Shown piece after piece: positions 1 to 9,252 of a DNA stretch of 64,000 nt. The notes under the pieces are model-generated. The model was given only the letters and a program-made list of their open reading frames with translations. It made no database searches and was not told the DNA's origin. The translations under genes were made by a program, and so were the position numbers. This DNA is from Schoenoplectus triqueter. Its lineage: Eukaryota > Streptophyta > Magnoliopsida > Poales > Cyperaceae. The DNA lies in NCBI GenBank assembly GCA_964058805.1, contig CAXKVV010001011.1, positions 1-64,000 of the forward strand, in the 5' to 3' direction. How positions within the stretch are numbered: the stretch's first letter is position 1; each line of letters opens with the position of its first letter.

Positions 1-2486
1 CGCACCGCCGAAAACGTGTCCGGGAGCGCAAAACATGAAAACGGTACCCGACGCCCTCGGAAACGCCGAAAACGAGTCCGGGAGCGCAAAACATGAAAAC
101 GGGACCCGACGCCCTCCGCACCGCCCAAAACGAGTCCGGGAGCGCAAAACATGAAAACGAGACCCGACGCCGTCTGTACCGTCGAAAATGAGTCTTGGAG
201 CGCAAAACATGAAAATGGGACCCGACGCCCTCCGCACCGCCGAAAATGTGTCCGGGAGCGCAAAACATTAAAACGGGACCCGACGCCCTCTGAACCGCCG
301 AAAACGTGTCCGGGAGCGCAAAACATGTAAACGGGACCCGACGCCCTCTGAACCGCCGAAAACGAGTCCGGGAGCGCAAAACTTGAAAACGGGACCCGAC
401 GCCCACGGAACCGTCGAAAACGAGTCCGGGAGCGCAAAATATGAAAATAGGACCATACGCCCTCCGCACCGCCGAAACCGTGTCCGGGAGCGCAAAATAA
501 GAAAGGGGGACCCGACGCCCTCGGAACCGCCGCAAAATCAGTCCGAGAGCGCAAAATAAGAAAGGGGGACCCGATGCCCTCGGAACCGTCGCAAAATCAG
601 TCCGGTAGCGCAAAATAAGAATGGGGGACCCGACGCCCTCCGCACCGCCGAAAATGTGTCTGGGAGCGCAAAACATTAAAATGGGACCCGACGCCCTCCG
701 CACCGCCGAAAACGTGTCCGGGAGTGCAAAACATGAAAACGGGACCCGACGCCCTCGGAAACGAGTCTGGGAGCGCAAAACATGAAAACGGGACCCGACG
801 CCCTCCGCACTGCCGCAAATCAGTCCGGGAGCGCAAAATATGAACGCGGGACCTGACGCCCTCGGAACCGCCGAAAACGAGTCCGGGATCGCAAAACATG
901 AAAACGGGACCCGACGCCGTCTGTACCGTCGAAAACGAGTCTTGGAGCGCAAAACATGAAAATGGGACCCGACGCCCTCGGCACCGCCGAAAATGTGTCC
1001 GGGAGCGCAAAACATTAAAATGGGACCAGACGCCCTCCGCACCGCCGAAAATGTGTCCGGGAGCACAAAACATTAAAAGGGGACCCGACGCCCTCCGAAC
1101 CGCCGAAAACGTGTCCGGGAGAGCAAAACATGAAAACGGAACCCCACGCCCTCGGAACCGCCGAAACGAGTCCGGGAGCGCAAAACTTGAAAACGGGACC
1201 CGAAGCCCACGGAACCGTCGAAAATGAGTCCGGGAGCGCAAAATATGAAAATAGGACACGACGCCCTCCGCACCGCCGAAACTCAGTCCGGGAGCGCAAA
1301 ATAAGAAAGGGGGACCCGACGCCCTCGGAACCGCCGCAAAATCAGTCCGGGAGCGCAAAATAAGAAAGGGGGACCCGACGCCCTCCGCACCGCCGAAAAT
1401 GTGTCTGGGAGCGCAAAACATTAAAATGGGACCCGACGCCCTCCGCACCGCCGAAAACGTGTCCGGGAGTGCAAAACATGAAAACGGGACCCGACGCCCT
1501 CGGAAACGAGTCTGGGAGCGCAAAACATGAAAACGGGACCCGACGCCCTCCGCACTGCCGCAAATCAGTCCGGGAGCGCAAAATATGAAAGCGGGACCTG
1601 ACGCCCTCGGAACCGCCGAAAACGAGTCCGGGAGCGCAAAACATGAAAACGGGACCCGACGCCGTCTGTACCGTCGAAAACGAGTCTTGGAGCGCAAAAC
1701 ATGAAAATGGGACCCGACGCCCTCGGCACCGCCGAAAACGTGTCCGGGAGCGCAAAACATTAAAATGGGACCCGACGCCCTCCGCACCGCCGAAAACGTG
1801 TCCGGGAGCGCAAAACATGAAAACGGAACCCGACGCCCTCGGAAACGCCGAAAACGAGTCCGGGAGCGCAAAACATGAAAACGGGACCCGACGCCCTCCG
1901 CACCGCCCAAAACGAGTCCGGGAGCGCAAAACAAGAAAACGGGACCCGACGCCCTCCGCACTGCCGCAAATCAGTCCGGGAGCGCAAAATATGAAAGCGG
2001 GACCTGACGCCCTCGGAACCGCCGAAAACGAGTCCGGGAGCGCAAAACATGAAAACGGGACCCGACGCCCTCCGCACCGCCGAAAACGTGTCCGGGAGCG
2101 CAAAACATGAAAACGGGACCCGACGCCCTCCGCACCGCCGAAAACGTGTCCGGGAGCGCAAAACTTGAAAACGGGACCCGACGCCCTCCGCATCGCCGAA
2201 AACGAGTCCGGGAGCGCAAAACATGAAAACGGGACCCGACGCCCTCCGCACCGTCGCAAATCAGTCCGGGAGCGCAAAATATGAAAGTGGGACCTGACGC
2301 CCTCGGAACCGCCGAAAAAGAGTCCGGGAGCGCAAAACATGAAAACGGGACCCGACGCCCTCCGCACCGCCGAAAATGTCTCCGGGAGCGCAAAACATTA
2401 AAAGGGACACGACGCCATCCGCACCGCCGAAAACGTGTCCGGGAGCGCAAAACATGAAAACGGTACCCGACGCCCTCGGAAACGCC
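1..2486. repeat. 58-bp satellite array, left arm (runs off the window start)
   Basis: Head-to-tail copies of a 58-bp monomer. Each contains, in order, GCCGAAAACG, TGTCCGGGAG (or GAGTCCGGGAG), CGCAAAACATGAAAACGGGA, CCCGACGCCC and then TCCGCACC or TCGGAACC. The consensus is about 64% GC with about eight CpGs per unit, in sharp contrast with the AT-rich DNA elsewhere. Recurrent monomer classes are visible: a GCCGCAAATCAG class with AAATATGAAAGC, a 59-bp GCCGCAAAATCAG class with AAATAAGAAAGG, and a 49-bp short class with GGAAACGAGTCTGGG. The arm stops at the insertion starting at 2487 and resumes in the same phase at 9248. No gene is supported inside it. Confidence 0.97.
68..2486. repeat. 2,419-bp higher-order repeat, copy A
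   Basis: This block of about 42 monomers recurs almost base for base at 9253-11671 and, partly, at 11672-13757. Shared landmarks keep a constant offset: 268, 898 and 1643 correspond to 9453, 10083 and 10828, then to 11872, 12502 and 13247. After removing the insertion, copies A, B and C are exactly tandem with a period of 2,419 bp. The block contains two 49-bp short monomers, which account for most of the shortfall from 42 x 58 = 2,436 bp. Confidence 0.9.
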
Positions 2487-2662
2487 TGTGCGACCCTTTT
2501 TCGCGCGCCGCCGCACCGCCGCCGGGCGATGGGTTCTGCGGAAGAAGGACACGGAGATCCCTCCCGAGCGTGCATCTGCATGGGTGTCGGCCGATTCTGC
2601 CGATTAGAGGTGTTTGGATGCGCATTCAGGGGGTTTTTTAGTGATTGTGAGTTCTTGTAGAT

Positions 2663-2684
2663 TCCGGTGGGCGCAAGCCCCCAC
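2663..2684. other. GC-rich hairpin near the left end of the insertion
   Basis: GGTGGG and CCCACC can pair around a loop beginning CGCAAG. It lies about 180 bp inside the left terminus, within the short GC-rich stretch (about 2487-2700) that contrasts with the AT-rich remainder. No function is assigned. Confidence 0.4.
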
Positions 2685-2809
2685 CGTTAATTACCCTGGG
2701 CTACGAACCTCGAGGCACCTCTGGATCTTTGAAAGAGAGAAGCAAATAGTATAGTTAAGAGATGGGCAAGTGGTCGTCTAAGTTTATAAAATGGATCTAC
2801 GGAAGATGA

Positions 2810-3360
2810 ACCTACCAACAGACCGGTTCAATCTAGGGAAGACAAAACCTACAAACAGATCGGTTTTATCCTGTGGTGGACGAACCTACAAACAGACTGG
2901 TTCAGTCCATGCCTCCTCGAGATGTAACCTTACCAACAGACCAGGTTAATCTCTTCATAGGGGGCTTGAGGTGAGTCTACATACAGACCGACTCGACCTC
3001 CGTTGATCTAGAAGATAAACCTACAAACAGACCGGTTCAATCTTAACTAGTCAACAACCAATCACACAAAATACAACTCGAAGCGCTGAGCCGGTTGATC
3101 TTGAGGTTGGTGAATCAGGAGAAGGGTGGATATGGCCCACGTACTTCTTCTCACCGATCTTCTAGATCATGAATTCGTAGCACTAAGCCGATTCATAAAC
3201 CTAGGAAACACAATTGCACACAATGTCAAACATGAAGCGCTGGGCCAGTTCAACATTGAGGCATGTGTAAGTGAAGGAACCTACCTACAGACCGGTTCAC
3301 ATTCACTGTTTTGTGGATGAATCTACCAACAGACCGATTCAATCTCACATTCTCGGGGAA
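2810..3360. repeat. Degenerate repeats with an ACAGACCGGTTCAATCT-like core
   Basis: At least eight diverged copies of a core resembling ACAGACCGGTTCAATCT occur, near 2820, 2852, 2893, 2936, 2975, 3021, 3290 and 3331. Each is preceded by a CCTAC(C/A)A-type segment. Spacing is irregular (about 32-45 bp in the first block). They lie inside the LTR-like insertion and show no coding potential. This may be an old tandem amplification within the U3-like part of the element. Confidence 0.65.
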
Positions 3361-3416
3361 TGAGTCGGGAGACAAACTCGTCGACGGACGAATTCAGTCT
3401 TGCCAGCTCAAACGGT

Positions 3417-4030
3417 CATGAATTACTTGTCCATGACACCGAGTCATTAAGATGTCACTTCGCTCGGACATCGTAATGTTCTTCATCTTCAAAGTCGACA
3501 TATCTCTCCATGCTGATGTCGTAGCTTTGGTCAATCTTCAACGAACGTCAAGATGTTCTTGTCTCGACTAATCATTCTACATGCTGCATTACTTGTGCAA
3601 AATTACTATGTAGCCCTACACCCCTTGTGTGAGCGTATTCAATCATGAGTTACTTGCTCATGGCAGCGAGTCATTAAGATGTCACCTCTCTAGGACATCG
3701 TAATGTTCTCCTTCTTCAGAGTCGACGTATATCTTCATGTTAGTGTCGTAGCTCTGGTTATTCTTCATCAAACATCAAGATGTTCCTGTCTCGATGTATT
3801 TTCTCAGGTCGCTATCGAAGCCTTAATCTTCTCACGTCGAGATGTTCTTGTCTCAACGCGTCTTCTTCATATTGCTATCAAAACCTTAATCATCCTACGT
3901 CAAAATGTTCTTGTTTCAACGTATCTTATTATTATTTATCAAATGTCAAGATGTTCTTGTCTCGACTAATCATTCTAAATGTTGTGCAAATATTCTCATG
4001 TGACTCTACACTCCTTGTGTGAGCATTTTT
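3417..4030. repeat. Imperfect direct duplication inside the insertion
   Basis: A segment starting CATGAATTACTTG at 3417 and containing GAGTCATTAAGATGTCAC returns, diverged, from about 3644. Both copies end in CTTGTGTGAGC (about 3627 and 4014). The second copy carries extra internal repeats around AGATGTTCTTGTCTC. Short open frames here (for example 3703-3969) reflect the repeat and resemble no protein family I know. Confidence 0.65.
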
Positions 4031-4099
4031 TATTCATCTCAAAATACACAAAGCCCATATAATATCTCTTATTATTATCTTTATTATAAAGATGCATTC

Positions 4100-4100
<1 letters not shown>

Positions 4101-4173
<73 letters not shown>
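4101..4173. repeat. (ATT)n microsatellite
   Basis: A near-perfect run of ATT triplets with one interruption (ATC) near 4134. It opens a very AT-rich, low-complexity stretch that continues to about 5240. Confidence 0.95.
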
Positions 4174-4175
<2 letters not shown>

Positions 4176-5240
4176 AGAAAATGGGTAGCTATTAACTTAG
4201 AACTTTATTTATATTTTTGGGATTTTTATAATAGCTAAAATAGTTGAATTTTATTTTTATTATTTTTAAACTCTATTTATTCTATAGAAAATCACTTACT
4301 AAAATAATAGGAAATAAAATGGCAATGATTTTATTTGTATATTTTTTAATGTTTGTAATAGCTAAAGTAATAGAATTTTATTATTATATTCTATTATATT
4401 GCAGTACTATTCATTATGTAAGAATTATTTACAAAATCAAAAGATGGTTAGCTATATTATTTTTATTATTATATTTTTTATTATTATTGTTTTTTTTTAA
4501 TATCTATAATAGCTAAAAGAAATCATTACTAATATTCTATTCTATTTATTATACTATTCATTATATCTATTCTTATTATTTTTATTTATTATCTATAGAA
4601 AGGTATAATATTTTTATTATTAGTCATAAGAGATGAAATTCATTATGTTTTTATTAAAACTATTATTTTAATCACTTTATTCATCAAAAGTATATTTTTT
4701 GTATATTTGTATAGAATTAACAAAAGAAATACAATTCATATTATAAAAGAAAATGTATTTTACTATTTATTACCATAGTAGTATATTTTTGTTTATTTTG
4801 TGCTATTTATTTTTATTATTCTTTCTACAGCAAATATCAATATAATATCTATTATTATATTTTTATTTTATATATTTTTTTATTTATCAAAGAATATAGC
4901 TAATCTCATCATTTATTATAGTATATTACTATCACTATTATTTCATGGAAAGTCACTTGAAAAATCACTAAAATATATCTAGTTATTATTTATGATTCTT
5001 ATTTGTATTTTTGGAATTTTTATAGTATTTAAAATGACAAGTCAAAACTAGGTCAACTATATCAATATATGTAATGTATTTTGCTTTTAAATTGTTTTAT
5101 CATGATTATATCTCTAAAACTGGAATATTATTGTATAGAAAAATAGTATGAAAAATAAGAAAATTTTAGAAACAAATTTGAGTCAATTTGGAGTTCAAAA
5201 GCATTTTCAAATCATTTATTTACTCCATATTATTACTATT
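4174..5240. other. AT-rich low-complexity interior of the insertion, no gene
   Basis: Mostly A and T with many TTATT/ATTTT strings. Open frames such as 4244-4516 and 4800-4982 translate to Phe/Ile/Leu-rich strings, which is what random AT-rich DNA gives. No conserved domain, splice structure or coding bias is visible. Confidence 0.8.
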
Positions 5241-7750
5241 CTGTTATTATTTAATTAATGGGCCTAATCTGGGCCGCCAGATCTGCTCCAAGATCAGCGC
5301 TCATCTTTCAGATAGTTCTATTCTTATTTGGGCCGCCGGATTTGCTTCGAGATTAATTCATATGAGATGGACGGCCCAGATTCATACTCACGTTATAAGC
5401 ATCTGATTTATTCCAAGATTCGCATGTGCGCTTCAATATTCGTGTTCTTGCACTTCTTTGATTTCCCGTTCGATATAGTCTTCAATATTCGTGCTAGTGG
5501 TGTCGCCGGTGACCGAGACTACCTCCCTCCGATCAGGAATAGGTTCTAGCATCGCCTCATCGTTATTAGACCATCCATGGTGTTGGATCATCAATTGGTG
5601 CAACAGACAATACTATACACCAGTACCGTTTGAGACAGGTTGGTACAATTCGGTACCGAAGAACAATCTTTGTAAATTCAATGAAATTAATCGATGTTTT
5701 CAACGATTGATAGCTCAATTTGCATCGCCTATGTATACTGACACATATTAGCACAATTAGTAACATTCAAACTGACTTATAACTCTACTGAACCAAGTGT
5801 TAATCGAAACACGATGATACTGTTCGGTATCGATCGTAATTTGCCCAGAATTCATGCTATTAACTCATTCACAATGCTAATTACTCACTTGATACATCTC
5901 ATAATGATAATTACAAACTGAATATGCTTAATTATACGTGCAACTTACTTCTAATCCCGATTAAAAGTTCAATTCAGTTGCTACGGCGCGACAACACACT
6001 GGAAACTTCTAATTTCGTCGAGTTCTCAAGTTAAAACTGAGATCAATCGACTTTGAACAACACTACGACCTTGAATATGCAAGATATAAACACAGACTGA
6101 GATGAATTTGATGTTTAAACAAAGAATCAAATCAAGAATCTTCACTGGTATCGAGTTCTCAGGTTTTAACCGAGATCAATCGATTGAACCAGCTCAATTA
6201 CAACCCCTGTGATCAAAATTCACTCAAGAAATGAAGCAAATACAAGGATCAAATCAAGAAATTCATAAAGAAAAGAATAGAAAGGTGACAACCGAAAGAA
6301 ACAATAGAAAATTCACTGGAAATTACACTGTTATTCCAATAGAAGCTTGAATCACATACCTTTCCTTTGAATTACCACAAATCAAGCTTCCAAATCACTA
6401 ATTGACTGTGATCCAAGAGTGACAAAGCTCTCTTCTTGAAGGATTGAAGAAATTCAATCGAGTTCTCAAGTTTGCAACTGAGATCAATCGATTCTATTAC
6501 TTCTTCTTCCTATTCTTGCTCTCTTTCTCTCTGTCTCACTCAAATGGGTATGTTTATGCTCTATGCTTGCGTGTGTATTGTGTGTTGTCTTGTTCTCCAT
6601 GGATAAGATGCTTTATATAGGCAATTGGGATGGTGCACCAAGAGATTAGGGCTATACACCATCTAAACACCACCAGTTAATCTGCCTTGGCCTATAAACA
6701 TGGTTCTTTAATTCTGTTGTCCCTTCTGTTGTGGTGTGGGCCCTTTTTAAAGAATCCAAAGTTTAGATCTTTGACCTTTGACTTGATTCAGTTATCTCCA
6801 TTCTAAATCGCTCACAGAACCTTCTAGCACCCTTGGTATACTATATATACTCATTTAAAGGCCTCCAAGGTGTCTCCTTAGTCTCTGCCATTGTAGTTTA
6901 TCTCTTCAAGTTCTAACTCACTCACCCGAGCTCACACCTTAGTCATTACCATAGCTCCTCCATTCAATTGTCAAACTTCACCATTTCAACATCATCGTGT
7001 GAGTGCATAGAAGCCATAAACACTGCCAATTCGAGTTTATAGCACAAGGTTCTAACTTTCCTCAATTTACCCGACCTTGTCATCTTATCTCAATTGCTCT
7101 TATTCAATGTTTAATTGCTGCTTTTTCTTTCATTTACAGCATCGCCTAGGTGATTAAAGTTTGCTTGTATCATCAATTTTAAGCTTAGACCCACGGATCA
7201 AAGTTCTTCATTAATCGCCCGAGGTGATCATCCTCTCTCACTGCTCTATTCCATTATTTTCTTTTAATTTCGAGCGCTCACCCTTTCTCTCCTATGTACA
7301 GGCTATCTTTAGCTATAAAGGATTAAAGTTTCAAGCTTCAGAGAACTCGATTGACACCAATGGCGCCATCGGCCTCGGCGAGAAGAAGAAGAAAGAGAGG
7401 GAGGGGAGAAGGAGAAGAGAGGGAAGGAGGTGCGCCTGGCGCACAAAGTCCACAGCTAGGTGGGGCCCACAGTCAGAGGAGCAACACAGATAGGCCAGGT
7501 GCACATTCCCTTTTCTTTCTCATTTAAATTTCTGTTTGAATCTGCATATGGGCTTGGTGTATGATTGCCTGTGTGAGCTATACATTCATAAACCTGACAA
7601 ATGGGCCCCACATGTAAGTATATGAATCTTGGCCCATTAGTCCAGCTGTGGATTGACTAACTCTCTGCTTAAATCTAATTAATCTGACTTGGCACACTCT
7701 GATAGGTCCACTTGTTTAATCAATCCATTAATCATCTCTTATAGTATTAA
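5241..7750. other. Middle of the insertion: noncoding, moderately AT-rich
   Basis: No protein-coding or RNA gene is recognised. Two GGGCCGCC(A/G)GAT segments (5272 and 5330) form a short direct repeat. TATA-like strings occur near 6614 (TTTATATAGG) and 6842 (ACTATATATACTC) without an associated reading frame. The frame at 7224-7493 is dominated by a purine-rich GAGAAG run around 7380-7430 and matches no family I recognise. Confidence 0.6.
6018..6491. repeat. Three dispersed ~33-bp direct repeats
   Basis: Copies at 6018-6050, 6151-6183 and 6458-6491 share TCGAGTTCTCA(A/G)G at the start and (T/C)GAGATCAATCGA at the end, with a variable middle. Spacing is about 133 and 307 bp. They lie in the central part of the LTR-like insertion. 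They could be protein-binding repeats or remnants of a local duplication; no function is assigned. Confidence 0.75.
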
Positions 7751-7907
7751 TCTATGCTGAGGTGGCTTGCTATGGTTGTGCCATGTGGTACATGCTTGGG
7801 TGAGGTGGCTTTGTGGTGTGAAGCCATGTGGCACAGAGGGTATGTAGTGGACCACTGGTGTAATGCCATGTGACATAGGATGGGATGAGGTGGTCCAGTC
7901 AGGTCTT

Positions 7908-8036
7908 GCCACGTGGCATGTTGGCGGGGCCCACATGTCAGGTCAGTATGGTGGTGGGGCCCACATGGCTGAGGTGGACCAATGGGGTGCTGACACGTGG
8001 CATGAGGTGGCCCAGTGAGATGCTGACACGTGTCAC
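7908..8036. promoter_or_regulatory. Cluster of three G-box (CACGTG) elements in the insertion
   Basis: GCCACGTGGC at 7908-7917 and TGACACGTGTCA at 8025-8036 are perfect palindromes around CACGTG. A third, TGACACGTGG, lies at 7991-8000. CACGTG is the established binding core of plant bHLH and bZIP factors, and ACGTG(T/G)C is the ABA-response element core. The cluster lies about 1 kb upstream of the TATA-like motif near the right end, a plausible U3 enhancer position. Surrounding GGGGCCCACATG motifs are also repeated (7925 and 7957). Confidence 0.5.
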
Positions 8037-8489
8037 ACCCTCTCTCTTCTCTGATTATGTGTATGCGTGTTTAGGATCCCCAGTTTGCACCCAGATGTGT
8101 CTCTATCCCCAAGTTGCACCCGGATAAACCCTTGATTGAATCTCAGCCTTTGATCTTCCATTTTTAATCTGTTTATCTTCCCTGAATTTATTCTGATATC
8201 TCCACTTATCCAAAAATCATGAAAATTTCACCAAAAATCCCTAAATTCATGATGATCATCCCTGTAATTTTTAATTCCATTTTTACCCCTCCTTCTCTGA
8301 ATTAAAAATTCATTTATCAAATAAACCCTGTTATTCCTTCTGAATTAATCCCAGATTTCATTTGTAGCTCAATGTCTCTGCCAATTATCTCTCTCTTGCA
8401 GAAACCACCCTAACTAAATACCAATTAGACTTATATTAATATTCATTAGGGCTTGATCTGATCAACAGTTGATTACATGTCAACAGTTG

Positions 8490-8680
8490 ATACAGATCTA
8501 GACTTGATCAGATGGTTGCTCCCAGCTTTGGCACCTGATCAGTCTTGTGAAATTGACTTTCAATCCCTTAACATGAGGGTGACTTGGTCAGAGAACTGAC
8601 TACTTATCAGTAATTGACACAAATCAAAGCATGGTTAGGTGGTTGCTTGCAGCTTTGGCACCAGGTCAGCCTTGAAAGCA
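8490..8680. repeat. Diverged direct repeat around GCAGCTTTGGCACC
   Basis: A segment at about 8505-8546 (GATGGTTGCTCCCAGCTTTG, then GCACCTGATCAGTCTTG) recurs diverged at about 8633-8674. It is part of the noncoding right third of the insertion. A pair of CAACAGTTGAT motifs lies just before it (8463 and 8481). Confidence 0.6.
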
Positions 8681-9040
8681 AAATCACATTTGGAATTTCT
8701 CATGACTAGTTGCATCAAAATGCTAGCTTGGCATTGACATCATTTCATGTAGCATAGGGATTATACTGCTTCAGCTCCTTTCTAGGGTTAGCTCCAAAGG
8801 CAGATTTTTAGGGTTCAACTCTGACTCCTATAATAGGTCACTGAGGTGTGGGGTTCACCTGTCAGTGAAAATGGTCACATGGGTGACTCATCAGATAGGC
8901 TATGTTGTTAGATTCATCTACAAGGGACTGCCAGATGGGTCCTACTTGTCAGAGAAAATGCAATCAAATGGCTGACCCATCAGGAGATTTTCTCTCTCCG
9001 AAATCTCCCGAGGGTCAGCCACCTCGAATGAGTAGGAGGT

Positions 9041-9060
9041 GGTGGGGTATTTATATCCTC
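9041..9060 (+). promoter_or_regulatory. TATA-like motif near the right end of the LTR-like insertion
   Basis: TATTTATAT at about 9049-9057 sits in a G-rich context (GGTGGGG) about 200 bp before the right terminus. That is where an LTR promoter and R/U5 would be expected if the insertion is one long LTR. This is inferred from spacing and sequence only. Confidence 0.35.
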
Positions 9061-9222
9061 GTCTTTCACCCTAATATTTCATTGTGGGATTAATGGATTT
9101 ATTCCGGGGTTAAGCAACGACCTCTCTTGATTAGTGGGCCATCTTTCATTGCTTTCTCTTTTTCCCTCTTCTTATGATTTATCATTAATCATCAATTTAT
9201 TTTCATTTATTCATCTATTCAT

Positions 9223-9240
9223 CCTTGAAATCTTTCAAGG
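9223..9240. other. Perfect 8-bp-stem hairpin 7 bp from the right end of the insertion
   Basis: CCTTGAAA (9223-9230) and TTTCAAGG (9233-9240) are exact reverse complements around TC. The element ends 7 bp later. Terminal hairpins suggest Helitrons, but the end is not CTRR and there is a 5-bp target duplication, so I keep the LTR reading. Confidence 0.7.
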
Positions 9241-9252
9241 GTAAACAACGCC

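Larger units (their letters stand above)
2487..9247. mobile_element. 6.76-kb insertion in the satellite: LTR-type ends, noncoding, likely giant solo LTR or LARD-like element
   Basis: The insert begins TGTGCGACCC and ends GGGTAAACA, the TG...CA ends of LTR elements. It is flanked by the 5-bp direct repeat ACGCC (2482-2486 and 9248-9252). The uninterrupted site survives in the next higher-order copy at 11667-11671, where ACGCC runs straight into GAAAACGAG. I see no gag, protease, reverse transcriptase, integrase or transposase coding sequence, no internal copy of either end, and no tRNA primer-binding site, so it is not an ordinary two-LTR element. A TATA-like motif about 200 bp before the right end fits a U3/R/U5 layout with the element on the plus strand. 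Alternatives are a non-autonomous LTR derivative that lost one LTR, or a composite. The boundaries are firm; the class is inferred. Confidence 0.75.

Noticed and set aside
4244..4982. Membrane-protein-like open frames
   Set aside because: Phe/Ile/Leu strings arise from AT-rich low-complexity DNA; no start context or conserved pattern.
7224..7493. Open frame of 89 codons in the insertion
   Set aside because: Its C-terminal half is a translated purine-rich low-complexity run, no family is recognised, and no expression signals support it.
2487..9247. Helitron, because of the terminal hairpin at 9223-9240
   Set aside because: The 5' end is TG rather than TC, there is no CTRR 3' end, and a 5-bp target duplication is present, which Helitrons do not make.
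2487..9247. DNA transposon with terminal inverted repeats
   Set aside because: The ends share only a loose TGT...ACCCTT similarity after reverse complementing, too weak for a TIR; no transposase is found.
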